Source: Actinomycetota bacterium
GTDB taxonomy: Bacteria > Actinomycetota > Acidimicrobiia > Acidimicrobiales > Ilumatobacteraceae
Length of the DNA: 64,000 nucleotides
Direction: 5' to 3'
Assembly (NCBI GenBank): GCA_947454105.1
Contig: CANGIP010000001.1
Location: 124,001-188,000 of the forward strand
Each line of letters begins with the position of its first letter. Positions within the stretch are counted from its first letter, which is position 1. Below the pieces are notes generated by a model. It was not told the DNA's origin. It did no database searches and saw only the letters and a list, made by a program, of their open reading frames with translations. A program made the translations under genes and the position numbers. Below are positions 51,355 through 60,622 of this stretch, in pieces.

Positions 51355-52635
51355 GTGACAGTGCCTGTGCCAGTCCCCCAAATCATCCAACGTCGATTTG
51401 CCAATCCGCAAGGTGCCCCAGTTCGCAAAGTCGCTACCGGCCGCGAATTCATCATCTTGCTGACCTGCCTCATGGCGAGCGCGGCTTTATCAATCGACCT
51501 CATGCTTCCTGCGTTCCCAGACATGCGTCGCGAATTCGGTATGTCACCCGACTCCACCAAAGTGAGTTGGATCGTCACCTCATACTTTCTTGGTTTAGCC
51601 GTCGGGCCCTGGTTGTATGGACCAGCATCAGATCGGTACGGACGGCGCGCTCCTCTCTTCGCCGGTCTCACTCTGTTTATCGTTGGTGCATTACTTGCAA
51701 GTGCTGCGCCATCTTGGGGTTGGGTCATTGCTGCACGATTTATTTGGGGTCTTGGTACTGCGGCTCCTCGCGCACTTAGTACCGCGATGATTCGTGATCG
51801 CTATGAAGGATCTGCGATGGCACAGTTAATGTCCCGCATGGTTGCGGTCTTCTTGCTTGTTCCAATTCTTGCGCCAAGCATTGGTGCTGGCTTAATCAAG
51901 ATTGCTCCTTGGCGAATCGTCTTTTGGGTGCCAGCCGGAGTTGCCCTCATCTTGATGGTTTGGTCGCGTCGACTCCCTGAAACCTTGGCCCTCGACAAAC
52001 GTCGTCCATTTACTTGGAGCGCCGTTGGCCAAGCAGGTCGCGAAGTTGTCACCCATCGCGCCACGTTGAGTTTTATCGTTGCGATGACATTTCTTTTTGC
52101 AGTCATGACGACCTATTTGTCGGGTTCAGAGGTCATCGTCGAAGATGTCTATGGATACGGGTCATGGTTCCCCATGATTTTTGGAACGTTGGCTGTCTTG
52201 CTCGCCATCAACTCGTTGAATAATGCCCGCATCGTGCAACGAATGGGAATCAACAAACTCGTGCGTCAAAGTGCGCTTGTTGGTGTTGGCACTTCACTAC
52301 TGCTTGTCATTGTCTCGCTGACAAACCATGGCAAACCGAATTTCTGGCTTTTCTTTATTGCCCTGGCTCTCGTCGTGCCGATTGCCCAAGGACTCGTACC
52401 GAATTGCAATACCGCAGCCATGATGCCTGTCCCACACATTGCGGGTACTGCGTCGTCAATCATCGCCACTGTGTCAACCGCTGGCGCAGCGCTCTTAGGA
52501 AACTTTGCAACAAGTCAGTTCGACGGCACAGTGCGACCACTGGCTGTGATCGTCTTTACTTTTATTTCAATCGGTGCGATTGCAATTTTCGTCGGCACCA
52601 AAGCGACAAAATCTACTGATCACAAAATGATATGA
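51355..52635 (+). CDS. MFS drug/efflux transporter (Bcr/CflA-like)
   Basis: 426 residues from GTG 51355; further in-frame GTG codons at 51361 and 51367 are possible, the former six bases after TATCGT. Twelve helices; MFS motif A between helices 2 and 3 is S-D-R-Y-G-R-R-A-P-L-F. The opening L-M-L-P-A-F-P-D-M resembles the Bcr/CflA subgroup. Substrate unknown. The 3' end overlaps the convergent toxin gene by 16 bases. Confidence 0.85.
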   Translation: MTVPVPVPQIIQRRFANPQGAPVRKVATGREFIILLTCLMASAALSIDLMLPAFPDMRREFGMSPDSTKVSWIVTSYFLGLAVGPWLYGPASDRYGRRAPLFAGLTLFIVGALLASAAPSWGWVIAARFIWGLGTAAPRALSTAMIRDRYEGSAMAQLMSRMVAVFLLVPILAPSIGAGLIKIAPWRIVFWVPAGVALILMVWSRRLPETLALDKRRPFTWSAVGQAGREVVTHRATLSFIVAMTFLFAVMTTYLSGSEVIVEDVYGYGSWFPMIFGTLAVLLAINSLNNARIVQRMGINKLVRQSALVGVGTSLLLVIVSLTNHGKPNFWLFFIALALVVPIAQGLVPNCNTAAMMPVPHIAGTASSIIATVSTAGAALLGNFATSQFDGTVRPLAVIVFTFISIGAIAIFVGTKATKSTDHKMI

Positions 52636-53030
52636 AATCCGCTTGCTTGTGCAGCCGCGCATAGGGACTCATCAGAACTAGCGAAAACATCAGCCTTCAT
52701 AAATATGGCTGAGGCCAGATGAATCGAGTCATATCCGCGGAGGGAAAACTCTTCAGCTAACTCGGCTGCCATCTTGACAAGTTTTGAAGTTACCTCAACG
52801 ACATATAGTTGAGAATGAAGGCGTTCAAGTATTGATTTTGCTTTCACCAAGTTTGAATCATTAATCCGCCCGCGCCTTTTAGCAGCAGCTAATGCAGCCC
52901 TTGATTCAACGTACAACACGATCGACGAACCTAAGGTTGACGAGACGTTCCAGATTTCTTCAGCTTGTTCAGAACCAATTTCATCAATGAACAACTTGAC
53001 AAATAGTGAAGTATCAAAATACGTGATCAT
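52620..53030 (-). CDS. vapC: PIN-domain toxin of the second VapBC-type pair
   Basis: 136 residues; ATG 53030 overlaps the antitoxin stop as ATGA. PIN features are Y-F-D-T-S-L-F-V-K-L-F (first acidic residue), V-E-S-R-A-A-L-A-A, and L-R-G-Y-D-S-I-H-L-A-S-A (later acidic residue), then A-S-S-D-E-S-L. It is not close to the first PIN toxin in the window, so the two pairs are separate acquisitions. Confidence 0.88.
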   Translation of the reverse strand: MITYFDTSLFVKLFIDEIGSEQAEEIWNVSSTLGSSIVLYVESRAALAAAKRRGRINDSNLVKAKSILERLHSQLYVVEVTSKLVKMAAELAEEFSLRGYDSIHLASAIFMKADVFASSDESLCAAAQASGFHIIL

Positions 53031-53302
53031 CGACGTTCTGCAATGACCAATTCGCTGACACTGCCTTTGGATTGAATTCTTCGCTTTGGCAGTTCGCGAA
53101 CTCGACTTTTTGGAGCCTGAATGATCCCAGCTTCGACGAGGTCTCTCATTTTGTCATCGCCCTTGTCAACCGAAATCAAGTGAGCGACAGGCCGACCGTG
53201 ATCGGTGACCACTATCAAGTCTCCCAGTTTGACTCGCTCCAAGTACCGGCTCAGATTATTTTTGAGGTCTCGAACTCCTACTTCAATTGTGGCTACATTC
53301 AT
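53027..53302 (-). CDS. vapB: Phd/YefM-type antitoxin of the second pair
   Basis: 91 residues from ATG 53302. V-G-V-R-D-L-K-N-N-L-S-R-Y-L-E-R-V and I-V-V-T-D-H-G-R-P-V-A-H-L match the Phd/YefM N-terminal domain; the basic C-terminus contacts the toxin. The start lies six bases after the TACAAT -10 box of its own promoter, so the transcript is probably leaderless. Confidence 0.87.
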   Translation of the reverse strand: MNVATIEVGVRDLKNNLSRYLERVKLGDLIVVTDHGRPVAHLISVDKGDDKMRDLVEAGIIQAPKSRVRELPKRRIQSKGSVSELVIAERR

Positions 53303-53337
53303 CAGGTCATTGTAGCCACAATTTTTCAACGTGTCAA
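53285..53337 (-). promoter_or_regulatory. Promoter and 13-bp palindromic operator of the second VapBC pair
   Basis: On the minus strand TTGACA (53332-53337), a 17-base spacer and TACAAT (53309-53314) form a near-consensus promoter. A perfect 13-bp inverted repeat with a 13-base spacer (arms 53285-53297 and 53311-53323) spans the -10 box and the antitoxin start codon. The -35 box contains the TGA stop (53334-53336) of the flavoprotein gene upstream. Confidence 0.85.
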
Positions 53338-55118
53338 ACGTTCGGCGTAAGTACTAAGCCAGCAAGGTCGCCCTGCTGACGCCAGTTTTCGACGTATTCG
53401 GCGAAACCCAAAACGCTGGTCATCCAGGCAATGGCACGGGCCGAGCGCATGTCTCCGCCACCTTCGCTATTGAGGTAACCAGGTGTGCAAGTCGCGTTGT
53501 AACGAGCGATTCCCCACAGTTGCGCAAACAAAGTTTCAAACCAATTCTCTTGTGCCGCAGTTTCGGGTTCGATCGTTGCGTAATTCCCCTTCACGCATTG
53601 CTCAATCAAAAACGCGACATGTTGCGCTGCTTCGGTAATTGAGTGGACAAAATTTGTTGCTTGTGCGCCTTGCACCGTAGAGATCATGAACATGTTCGGG
53701 AAACCTTTTGACAGCACACCATGCAAAGTCGCCGGACCTTCTGCCCAAGCCTCACTTAACGAAATGCCGTCGCGCCCTTTTGGATCAAAACCCAAACGAT
53801 GTGTATAGCCCGTTGTCACTTCAAAACCTGAAGCAAAGATCAACAAGTCAACGGGATACTCAACTCCATTAACGATGACCCCGCGTTCATTGATTTCGTT
53901 GACACCCTTTCCATCAGTATCAACGAGATGAACATTCGGACGATTGAAGGCTGGCAAGTATTCATCGTGGAAACAGGGACGCTTGCAACTTTGCGAATAC
54001 CACGGCATCATCAGTTCGGCTGTTGCCGGATCTTCAATCACATCAGCGATTCGCTGACGGACGCGTTCCATGTTTTCGAAGTCAATTCGCTCTAACTCAA
54101 GCGCCTCGTCATCATTCTCGGGCAACTTACGAGTATCAACCCAGTTCATCTTGGTCCACTCATCGTCAATCATGTCGACAGCAGGCCGTGCACCCGTCAC
54201 TGCTTGAGTGAAGTTTCGAGTTCGTTCGGCCTGCCAACCTGGTTTCAGCGACTTGAACCATTCGGGATCGGTCGGTTTGTTGTTGCGAACGCCGACACAT
54301 GCAGCGGTGCGCTGGAAGACAAAAAGTTCTTTCGCAGCTTCAGCCAATTTAGGAACAACTTGAACAGCCGTGGCACCCGTACCAATAATGCCGACGCGCT
54401 TGTCAGCTAGTTTTTCCATCAACGTCTGCGAACTTCCACCGGTGTAGCTGTAATCCCAGCGACTGGTGTGGAAGGCACGACCGGCATAGGTTTCAATGCC
54501 GGGGATGCCAGGCAACTTCGCTTTATGAAGCACTCCGCCGGCAATCACGATGAACTTCGCCGAAAGTACGTCGCTACGCGAGGTCATGACATTCCAACGC
54601 TTCGTTGATTCATCCCAGAGCATGTCTTCAACTTCGGTCTGGAAGAGTGCGCCGCGATACAAGTCGAATGTACGACCAAGCAATTGGCAGTAAGCAAAAA
54701 TCTCAGGGGCTTTCGCATACTTTTCGGTGGGCATATAACCCGTGTCTTCAAGTAGCGGCAGATACACATACGACTCAACGTCACAAGCGGCATTGGGATA
54801 ACGATTCCAGTACCAGGTACCACCAAAGTCGCCAGCTTTTTCGATGATTCGGAAATTGGTAATTCCAGCCTTCGTCAAATTTGCGGCTTCAATCATTCCA
54901 CCGAAGCCACCACCAACAATGACGACATCAACTTCTTCGACAATGGCATCGCGGGTAAAGCCAGGCTCAACATACGGGTCACGGTCGAACTCTTCGTAGT
55001 CGCCTTTAAGTTCTTTGTACTGACGGATTCCGTCAGCACGAAGACGCTTTTCGCGTTCAATGCGATATTTCTCGCGAGCTTCTTCCAACGAAAGTTTCTT
55101 GTCGTTGTTATTCCCCAT
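53334..55118 (-). CDS. Flavin-containing (Baeyer-Villiger type) monooxygenase
   Basis: 594 residues from ATG 55118 (ATG 55127 also possible; GGGGA is better spaced for the former). Two dinucleotide motifs, [10 protein letters not shown] (about 65) and [10 protein letters not shown] (about 245), with the Baeyer-Villiger fingerprint [11 protein letters not shown] between them. It uses NADPH and oxygen to insert oxygen beside a carbonyl; substrate unknown, probably a ketone or steroid-like compound. An N-terminal helical extension of 60 residues is present. Confidence 0.87.
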   Translation of the reverse strand: MGNNNDKKLSLEEAREKYRIEREKRLRADGIRQYKELKGDYEEFDRDPYVEPGFTRDAIVEEVDVVIVGGGFGGMIEAANLTKAGITNFRIIEKAGDFGGTWYWNRYPNAACDVESYVYLPLLEDTGYMPTEKYAKAPEIFAYCQLLGRTFDLYRGALFQTEVEDMLWDESTKRWNVMTSRSDVLSAKFIVIAGGVLHKAKLPGIPGIETYAGRAFHTSRWDYSYTGGSSQTLMEKLADKRVGIIGTGATAVQVVPKLAEAAKELFVFQRTAACVGVRNNKPTDPEWFKSLKPGWQAERTRNFTQAVTGARPAVDMIDDEWTKMNWVDTRKLPENDDEALELERIDFENMERVRQRIADVIEDPATAELMMPWYSQSCKRPCFHDEYLPAFNRPNVHLVDTDGKGVNEINERGVIVNGVEYPVDLLIFASGFEVTTGYTHRLGFDPKGRDGISLSEAWAEGPATLHGVLSKGFPNMFMISTVQGAQATNFVHSITEAAQHVAFLIEQCVKGNYATIEPETAAQENWFETLFAQLWGIARYNATCTPGYLNSEGGGDMRSARAIAWMTSVLGFAEYVENWRQQGDLAGLVLTPNV

Positions 55119-55215
55119 AGCTGGCATTCCCCATCTCGACTTACTGCGTATCTATCCTCGCAAGAGTTGAGAGAAATTACCAACTCACATCAGAGAATTT
55201 GGTCCCAACTCGACC

Positions 55216-55659
55216 CTATTCACAGGGCCGATTCTCGGTTTCGACACCCAAAAGTCGGCCAAGTTTGCGATAACTCGAGCGAAAAGCCTCATGAACTTCA
55301 GAGTTCGTGGCAAGTTCGGCCGGAAGACCCTCTTGGTCAATCGAGATCAACGTGCCGCCTGAATCGGGAAAGAACCGCTGAGTGGATTTGAAACCGATAC
55401 TTGGTTCTTCACCAACCAACAAATGGGGTTCTTCTACGGCCGTCAAAATTCCTTTGTTTTCATTCACCGCTCCGGTTTCATCAAAAACCATGTCACATTC
55501 GAAACGCCCACCAACGCGAACGTCAAGCACGACTGACTCGATAGGTATTGATAAACCCTCTGGGGCGAAGAACTGACAAAACTTCTCAGGAGTCGTGTAG
55601 GCATCCCACACATCTTGAGGACTGCACGCGATCCAATGACGAATTTTTAAAACGGACAT
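55216..55659 (-). CDS. SRPBCC (AHSA1/START-like) family protein
   Basis: 147 residues. Begins I-R-H-W-I-A-C-S-P-Q-D-V-W-D-A-Y-T-T-P-E-K-F, the first strand and helix of AHSA1-type SRPBCC domains, and continues with G-G-R-F-E-C-D-M-V and a terminal helix. It forms a small lipophilic cavity; the ligand is unknown. Ten bases upstream of it ends the F420-type oxidoreductase gene. Confidence 0.8.
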   Translation of the reverse strand: MSVLKIRHWIACSPQDVWDAYTTPEKFCQFFAPEGLSIPIESVVLDVRVGGRFECDMVFDETGAVNENKGILTAVEEPHLLVGEEPSIGFKSTQRFFPDSGGTLISIDQEGLPAELATNSEVHEAFRSSYRKLGRLLGVETENRPCE

Positions 55660-55668
55660 GGCACCAAA

Positions 55669-56646
55669 TTATCTGCCACTTGATTTCACTGCGCGTTGAG
55701 CTACCTCACCAAGCAAGGCAATTCGTTCAGTCTTGTGACCATTCGCTGGCAAATTAATAGAAAGTCCGTCAATGCCCGTATTGAGTGCGGCAAGCAGTTT
55801 CTCCCCGACCGTGTCAGGGTCGCCGTAAATTAAGACGGCCTTCATCATTTCAACTAACTCATTGCTCCAGCCCTTCGCCTGCGCAATTTCAACGAGGTCT
55901 TGATGGGCTTCTTCCATCGTTGGAGCAACGCAAACCATCTGCAACTTTGAAACCTTGATGTCTGAACGGTTTCGGCCAAGTCGAGCACAATGTTCGTCAA
56001 GCACTTCAAGTTTGCGAGCAATATCTTCGATGGGTCCGCCCGCCAAATCTGACTCATCTGCATATTGCGCGACCATGCGCAAAGTCTTCTTTTCACCGTT
56101 GCCACCGATCATGATCGGAATTCGCGACACCGGAGCCGGGAAGTTCATTGCGTCAACAACCTGATAGTGCTTCCCTTGAAGATTCGCCTTGTCGCCACGA
56201 AGCATCGGAATAATGATTTGCAATGCCTCTTCTAACTTTTCAAAACGATCGGTGAATGTTCCAAATTCAAATCCGAGCGAGTTGTGCTCTAGTTCAAACC
56301 AACCTGCACCGATTCCAAGCTTGGCCCGACCGTTGGAAACGATGTCAAGTGCGGTGATGATCTTGGCCAACAACGTTGGATTGCGATAAGTGTTGCCCGT
56401 TACAAGTGATGACAACTGGATACGACTGGTGTGTTGGGCTATCGCCGAGAGCAAGGTGTAGCACTCAAACATCGGTTCTTCAGGTGCTCCAAGACCAGGC
56501 AGTTGATAGAAGTGGTCCATGACGTAGACCGTGTCAAAGCCAGCATCTTCGGCCGCCTTGGCTTGTGCGATCACATTTTGAAAAATCTGATGACTATTCG
56601 CACCAGGGATCGTGAAGTTTGGAATTTGATAACCCAATAACGCCAT
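55669..56646 (-). CDS. Luciferase-like F420-dependent oxidoreductase
   Basis: 325 residues, ATG preceded by AGGAGG. TIM-barrel LLM family: A-E-D-A-G-F-D-T-V-Y-V-M-D-H-F, G-A-G-W-F-E-L-E-H-N-S-L-G and I-P-I-M-I-G-G-N-G-E. The TIGR03560-type F420 subgroup fits best, but FMN use cannot be excluded. The cluster with a monooxygenase and an SRPBCC protein suggests a catabolic or biosynthetic module. Confidence 0.85.
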   Translation of the reverse strand: MALLGYQIPNFTIPGANSHQIFQNVIAQAKAAEDAGFDTVYVMDHFYQLPGLGAPEEPMFECYTLLSAIAQHTSRIQLSSLVTGNTYRNPTLLAKIITALDIVSNGRAKLGIGAGWFELEHNSLGFEFGTFTDRFEKLEEALQIIIPMLRGDKANLQGKHYQVVDAMNFPAPVSRIPIMIGGNGEKKTLRMVAQYADESDLAGGPIEDIARKLEVLDEHCARLGRNRSDIKVSKLQMVCVAPTMEEAHQDLVEIAQAKGWSNELVEMMKAVLIYGDPDTVGEKLLAALNTGIDGLSINLPANGHKTERIALLGEVAQRAVKSSGR

Positions 56647-56654
56647 GTTGGCCT

Positions 56655-56671
56655 CCTGAAAATCTTTCAGG
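56655..56671 (-). promoter_or_regulatory. Hairpin beside the ribosome-binding site of the LLM gene
   Basis: CCTGAAA (56655-56661) and TTTCAGG (56665-56671) pair across three bases. The minus-strand copy ends next to the AGGAGG site (spacing to the ATG about seven), so it may influence ribosome access. Confidence 0.4.
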
Positions 56672-56772
56672 CTTCAACTTACACGGCAACTTATTAGCCA
56701 AGAGTTTTGTACAACAAGAAAATATCAACGCAAAAGTCTCAATTTTCGATGTTGACCATGAAGGAAAATACT

Positions 56773-57285
56773 TCAGTACGGGTCGACTGTCGGAGCCTCA
56801 GTTGAGTCTCCAGTCAAACGAGCCTTTGCGGTCTGCCCGCGTTTTCCTGCGGGCACGACACCAGTCACAGCCGCTAAACCGAACGTCGGCATATTGCCAT
56901 AGACCGTTTCAACAGTGGAGTCCGAAAGCAAAATCGTCTCGTGATAAATGCCCACAGAACCGTTGTCACGAATGTTCTTGTTGAATGCACGCCACGCTGG
57001 AAGATGGGCATTATTGCTGGCCTTTGAATAGGCAGTTAGTTTTTCAAAAGATTCCCAGTACTGCCAGACCAAGATCGTGCGACCCGACAAGTACGTTCGC
57101 GGTTTGCCGGCCAAACCAAGCGACGGATTCTTTTGCAGTTCAATCAACATGCGCGGCATTGCAGTTAAGACTGGAATCCACTTCCAAACTTTCCAAAGTT
57201 GGTTGAACCGCATTCCGATGAGGAACAACACTTTTCCGTCAGCGCCAATGTCTGCAGCAAACCGTCCAGTATTGATCTTTGACAT
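56773..57285 (-). CDS. DUF4188 (monooxygenase/dehydratase-like) protein
   Basis: 170 residues from ATG 57285 (a TTG upstream keeps the frame); GGGGG lies eight bases before it. The W-I-P-V-L-T-A-M-P-R-M and I-L-V-Q-Y-W-E-S-F-type strand (W-Q-Y-W-E-S-F-E-K-L) followed by W-R-A-F-N-K fit DUF4188, a dimeric ferredoxin-like fold related to antibiotic-biosynthesis monooxygenases and aldoxime dehydratases. Activity unknown. Confidence 0.78.
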   Translation of the reverse strand: MSKINTGRFAADIGADGKVLFLIGMRFNQLWKVWKWIPVLTAMPRMLIELQKNPSLGLAGKPRTYLSGRTILVWQYWESFEKLTAYSKASNNAHLPAWRAFNKNIRDNGSVGIYHETILLSDSTVETVYGNMPTFGLAAVTGVVPAGKRGQTAKARLTGDSTEAPTVDPY

Positions 57286-57343
57286 TTTGATTGCCCCCAA
57301 ATTGAATTGCCTTTATAACAACGACTAAATCGTAGTTACTTTG

Positions 57344-59434
57344 TTACACGGCGCAGTCATACAGCGAGTCAGAAATTTCGGCAACAACGGTACAAGTCTC
57401 TTCAATATGCGCAATGAGGCCTCCGCCGCCTGGACCAGCACCGTTTTGCAAAAGTGCGTAGCGAACCTCACCTGCAGCAACCAATTTGTCCCAAGCAGCA
57501 TCATCCAGAATGACATCACCACCAGAGAAGCCTCCTAAGGCCATCACTGCTTCTCCGGTGTCGATAATGATTTGTCCTGCGGTCATTGCAGAAGGAGTCG
57601 CAACCAACCATTTTTCGTTTTCAAGGTGCGCAACGAGATATTTCGTCACTGCCAAATCATTATTAGAGAACTTCGCCCTACCCATTAACCGAGCGCCCCC
57701 AAACGACGTTGTAACCGGCGACGCATACGGCAAATTCGCATTGAGTCCTGCCTTCAGTGATCCCATTGTCCAAACAGCAGGAACTAACAATGTTGCAAGA
57801 ACGAGGCCTGCAATGCGCGGACCTAACTTCCAGCGACCTAATACGCCGACGACTAAAAGCAAGGCACCCAGGATCGCAACAGCGATCGAACACTGAGTCG
57901 CAATGTCCCATGAAGTTCGACGGGCAATGACAGCAGTCGTTGCGCCACTTGCTGCAATCCCTCCACCGAGGACCGCAAGAGTCCAACGACTGTTCCACAA
58001 ATCGCGCACGACCCCCGTTCCAGCCCCGATCAGAATTGCAAGTGGGGGGACAATGCTTGCAACGTAGTAAGGATGGACGATTCCTTTCGTCATGCTAAAA
58101 ATCACCGCACCACTTAAGAACCAGACTGATGCAGCCAAGATCAGCGGATCGCCAAATATGCGACGTCTACGAACCCAGAGCGCTGCCAGCAGACCCAGAA
58201 TTCCGGGGACAATCAACCAGCCGATTTGAGTTCCAAGATCTGCATTGAGAAGTCGCAGAATTCCAGGAGAACCACCCGAGAAGCCAGTCATTCCATTCGC
58301 GATACCAAGCAATCCTCCGCCGCGGTCGAGCGGAACTGCAATGTTTTCAGTTTGCGACATATCGCCATATCCATCAATGCCCGATGGCAATTCACCTCCA
58401 ATGCCAGCTGGTAATTCACCTTCGAAACCGGGCGGCATTTCGCCTTCAAAGTCCATCGGCGGGAATTGCATTTCTTCACCTGGCACGAAACCTGCGGGTG
58501 GTTGTCCGTAAATACCGAAATCCTCGGGCATTGCGCCTTGACGGTCAGACCTTCCACCATCACCCGTTGGTGGACCTTCAAAAGAACCTCCATCAGGAGC
58601 GCCGTTACTCGGACCACCAAGTACACCCATATTTCCTTCAACTTGATTAACGCCGTTGCGCTCAAATGCAAGCTGATACGCGCTATTCGTGGCGCTTGAA
58701 CCGACATATGGTCGTTGATCTTTCGGAGTGAGATCCACGAATGTAAACCAAGCAAGAGCACTCACAGTTGCAATTGCTAGTCCTCCTACCAGCATGAGTG
58801 AACGCTTCTTCCAAGTCAACTTTGATGCCAACCCGAAGGCCACAGCGACTGCGACAAGCACCGGAGCGGCAGCCAGCATTTTCGTTGTAAATGCCGCTCC
58901 AAAAAGTAGACCAGTAGCAACCCACCATTTCCATTTTCCTAATTCAGTCGCTCGAACTCCGGCGTACACAACCGCCGTCATGAAAAAAATCAAGATGGCA
59001 TCGGTGTTATTGGAATGATTCACCATGACAGAAATGGGTGAAATCGCGAGTGCAAGTGCCCCAATCGTTGCGCCAACCCTTCCCCATCTCGGAGCAATTA
59101 ATGCATAAACAAGAATGACAGCACCAACTCCAGCCAACACTTGTGGAATGAGCAGAGTGAGTGAATGGAACCCAAAGACACGAACTGCAAGAGCTTGAAC
59201 CCACATCGACATCGGTGGTTTATCAACCGTGACAAATCCGCGTGTGTCTAAAGCGCCAAACCAAAAGGCGTGCCAACTTTCGCTCATGCTACGAACTGCT
59301 GCCGAATAATACGTGTTGCCCCAACCCACTGTTCCCAGTGCCCACGAAGACAAGGTCGCGGAGACAGCAATGACGACACCCAAAGACCAATGCCGACGAA
59401 TAGTCACAATCCACTGATCTTTTATTTTGTGCAT
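57344..59434 (-). CDS. GT39/ArnT-like membrane glycosyltransferase with a low-complexity insert
   Basis: 696 residues. N-terminal membrane helices with the first-loop motif T-V-D-K-P-P-M-S-M-W-V-Q and N-N-T-D-A-I-L-I, typical of the PMT/ArnT family that transfers sugar from polyprenyl phosphate outside the cell. Between about residues 270 and 385 it has a Gly/Pro/Glu/Met-rich insert with repeats such as E-G-E-(L/M)-P-P-G-F, and the rest resumes the helical pattern. A C-terminal soluble tail of 90 residues ends with T-C-T-V-V-A-E-I-S-D-S-L-Y-D-C. Confidence 0.83.
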   Translation of the reverse strand: MHKIKDQWIVTIRRHWSLGVVIAVSATLSSWALGTVGWGNTYYSAAVRSMSESWHAFWFGALDTRGFVTVDKPPMSMWVQALAVRVFGFHSLTLLIPQVLAGVGAVILVYALIAPRWGRVGATIGALALAISPISVMVNHSNNTDAILIFFMTAVVYAGVRATELGKWKWWVATGLLFGAAFTTKMLAAAPVLVAVAVAFGLASKLTWKKRSLMLVGGLAIATVSALAWFTFVDLTPKDQRPYVGSSATNSAYQLAFERNGVNQVEGNMGVLGGPSNGAPDGGSFEGPPTGDGGRSDRQGAMPEDFGIYGQPPAGFVPGEEMQFPPMDFEGEMPPGFEGELPAGIGGELPSGIDGYGDMSQTENIAVPLDRGGGLLGIANGMTGFSGGSPGILRLLNADLGTQIGWLIVPGILGLLAALWVRRRRIFGDPLILAASVWFLSGAVIFSMTKGIVHPYYVASIVPPLAILIGAGTGVVRDLWNSRWTLAVLGGGIAASGATTAVIARRTSWDIATQCSIAVAILGALLLVVGVLGRWKLGPRIAGLVLATLLVPAVWTMGSLKAGLNANLPYASPVTTSFGGARLMGRAKFSNNDLAVTKYLVAHLENEKWLVATPSAMTAGQIIIDTGEAVMALGGFSGGDVILDDAAWDKLVAAGEVRYALLQNGAGPGGGGLIAHIEETCTVVAEISDSLYDCAV

Positions 59435-59499
59435 TACGTCAGTAGATCATCTCTGAGTAAGAAGAAGGTAAATACCTCGTTGCAACATCCGAGGAAGGT

Positions 59500-59937
59500 T
59501 CAACTACCTAGTTCGTACCGATACAAGTTTGACTCACGAAGTTTGAAACCCATGCGTTGGTACAAACGGTTAGCGGCTTCACGAGATGGGCGCGATGTCA
59601 GATCAACCGTGATGGAACCGTTAGCTTTCGCAAAATCAAGCGCCGCTTGATTAAGCGCTTCACCAGCACCGTGACCCCGAGCCGAATCATCAACAACAAC
59701 ATCTTCAATCCATGCACGTACACCAGTGGGGATGCGGAACATCGCAAGAGTCAACGAACCGACGATGCGTCCGTCAAGTTTCGCTAGGAACAGCGTCGAC
59801 GCTTCGGACTTCACTAACGCTTCTAATTCTGAGCGACTCGGAGGTGGGTTTGACTTTGACAATTGTGGGATCAACATCTCAAATGCCTGCACGACATCAT
59901 CATTGACCACTTCACATATTTCAATCTGAACGCTCAC
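59500..59937 (-). CDS. GNAT-family acetyltransferase
   Basis: 145 residues; GNAT fold with I-E-D-V-V-V-D-D-S-A-R-G-H-G-A-G-E (acetyl-CoA loop R-G-x-G-x-G/A) and Y-Q-R-M-G-F-K-L-R. Its ATG overlaps the stop of the Doc gene by four bases, so it is the third gene of the toxin operon. Some GNAT proteins are themselves toxins; this one might instead be a neighbour. Confidence 0.85.
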   Translation of the reverse strand: MSVQIEICEVVNDDVVQAFEMLIPQLSKSNPPPSRSELEALVKSEASTLFLAKLDGRIVGSLTLAMFRIPTGVRAWIEDVVVDDSARGHGAGEALNQAALDFAKANGSITVDLTSRPSREAANRLYQRMGFKLRESNLYRYELGS

Positions 59938-60344
59938 AACTGTCCTCCATCAAATTTCACCATAAAGAACCGTATCCATTCTGAAACCTCTATTTCAGAA
60001 TAGGTGCCAGCTGCAATTCCATCGGTCACGTCGTATTTCTCATCCTGGCTTGCTGACAAGTCCCACCCGTTCATCATCAAGAACGACCGAAAGACCACAT
60101 ATGCAGTCCGCTTGTTCCCATCAACAAAGGGATGATTTCGCACAATCCCCCAGATGTAGGCCGCTGCCAATTCGGCTAAGTCTGGTTCGGGTTTTTGGTA
60201 GTTCCACTTATTAATGGGGCGACGTAATGCCGACTCAAGCAGATTGACATCGCGGAGTCCTGGTAAGCCTCCGAATTCTCTGATCAACCGTTCATGCAAT
60301 GGCAATATGTAGCGATCTATAAACCAAAGTGGCTCGGCTATCAC
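59934..60344 (-). CDS. doc: Doc-type Fic toxin
   Basis: 136 residues; the Fic motif reads H-P-F-V-D-G-N-K-R-T-A (His71), the Doc form rather than the AMPylating G-N-G-R form. Doc phosphorylates elongation factor Tu and stops translation. It overlaps the antitoxin stop as ATGA. No Phd antitoxin is present; the partner is AbrB-like. Confidence 0.88.
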   Translation of the reverse strand: MIAEPLWFIDRYILPLHERLIREFGGLPGLRDVNLLESALRRPINKWNYQKPEPDLAELAAAYIWGIVRNHPFVDGNKRTAYVVFRSFLMMNGWDLSASQDEKYDVTDGIAAGTYSEIEVSEWIRFFMVKFDGGQL

Positions 60345-60562
60345 TCAGCTAATCTCCTCAACAAGTCGCCATCATCTGTGACGATTTTGTTGAGGATCGC
60401 AAGCTGAATTTCTTCTGCACTTTCTGATCGAAAAGTTAAACCTTCGGCTGTTTCATCAATGACCAAACGGTCACCGTTCTTCAACCCAAGCTTGGCAAGG
60501 ATTCCCTTAGGCAAGGCAATGACCTCCCCATTCTCTGTTGTCGTGACCTTCAGGGTGGTCAT
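60341..60562 (-). CDS. AbrB/MazE-type antitoxin of the Doc operon
   Basis: 73 residues from ATG 60562, preceded by GGAGG at about six bases. The swapped-hairpin DNA-binding domain shows L-P-K-G-I-L-A-K-L-G-L-K-N-G-D-R-L; the C-terminal part (E-I-Q-L-A-I-L-N-K-I) should bind the toxin. The Doc/AbrB combination differs from the classic Phd-Doc pair. Confidence 0.83.
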   Translation of the reverse strand: MTTLKVTTTENGEVIALPKGILAKLGLKNGDRLVIDETAEGLTFRSESAEEIQLAILNKIVTDDGDLLRRLAE

Positions 60563-60622
60563 TATGGACCTCCAATGTTTTTCAGTACCTACTCTATTCA
60601 AGCGATGTTCTACGGTAAGCCC

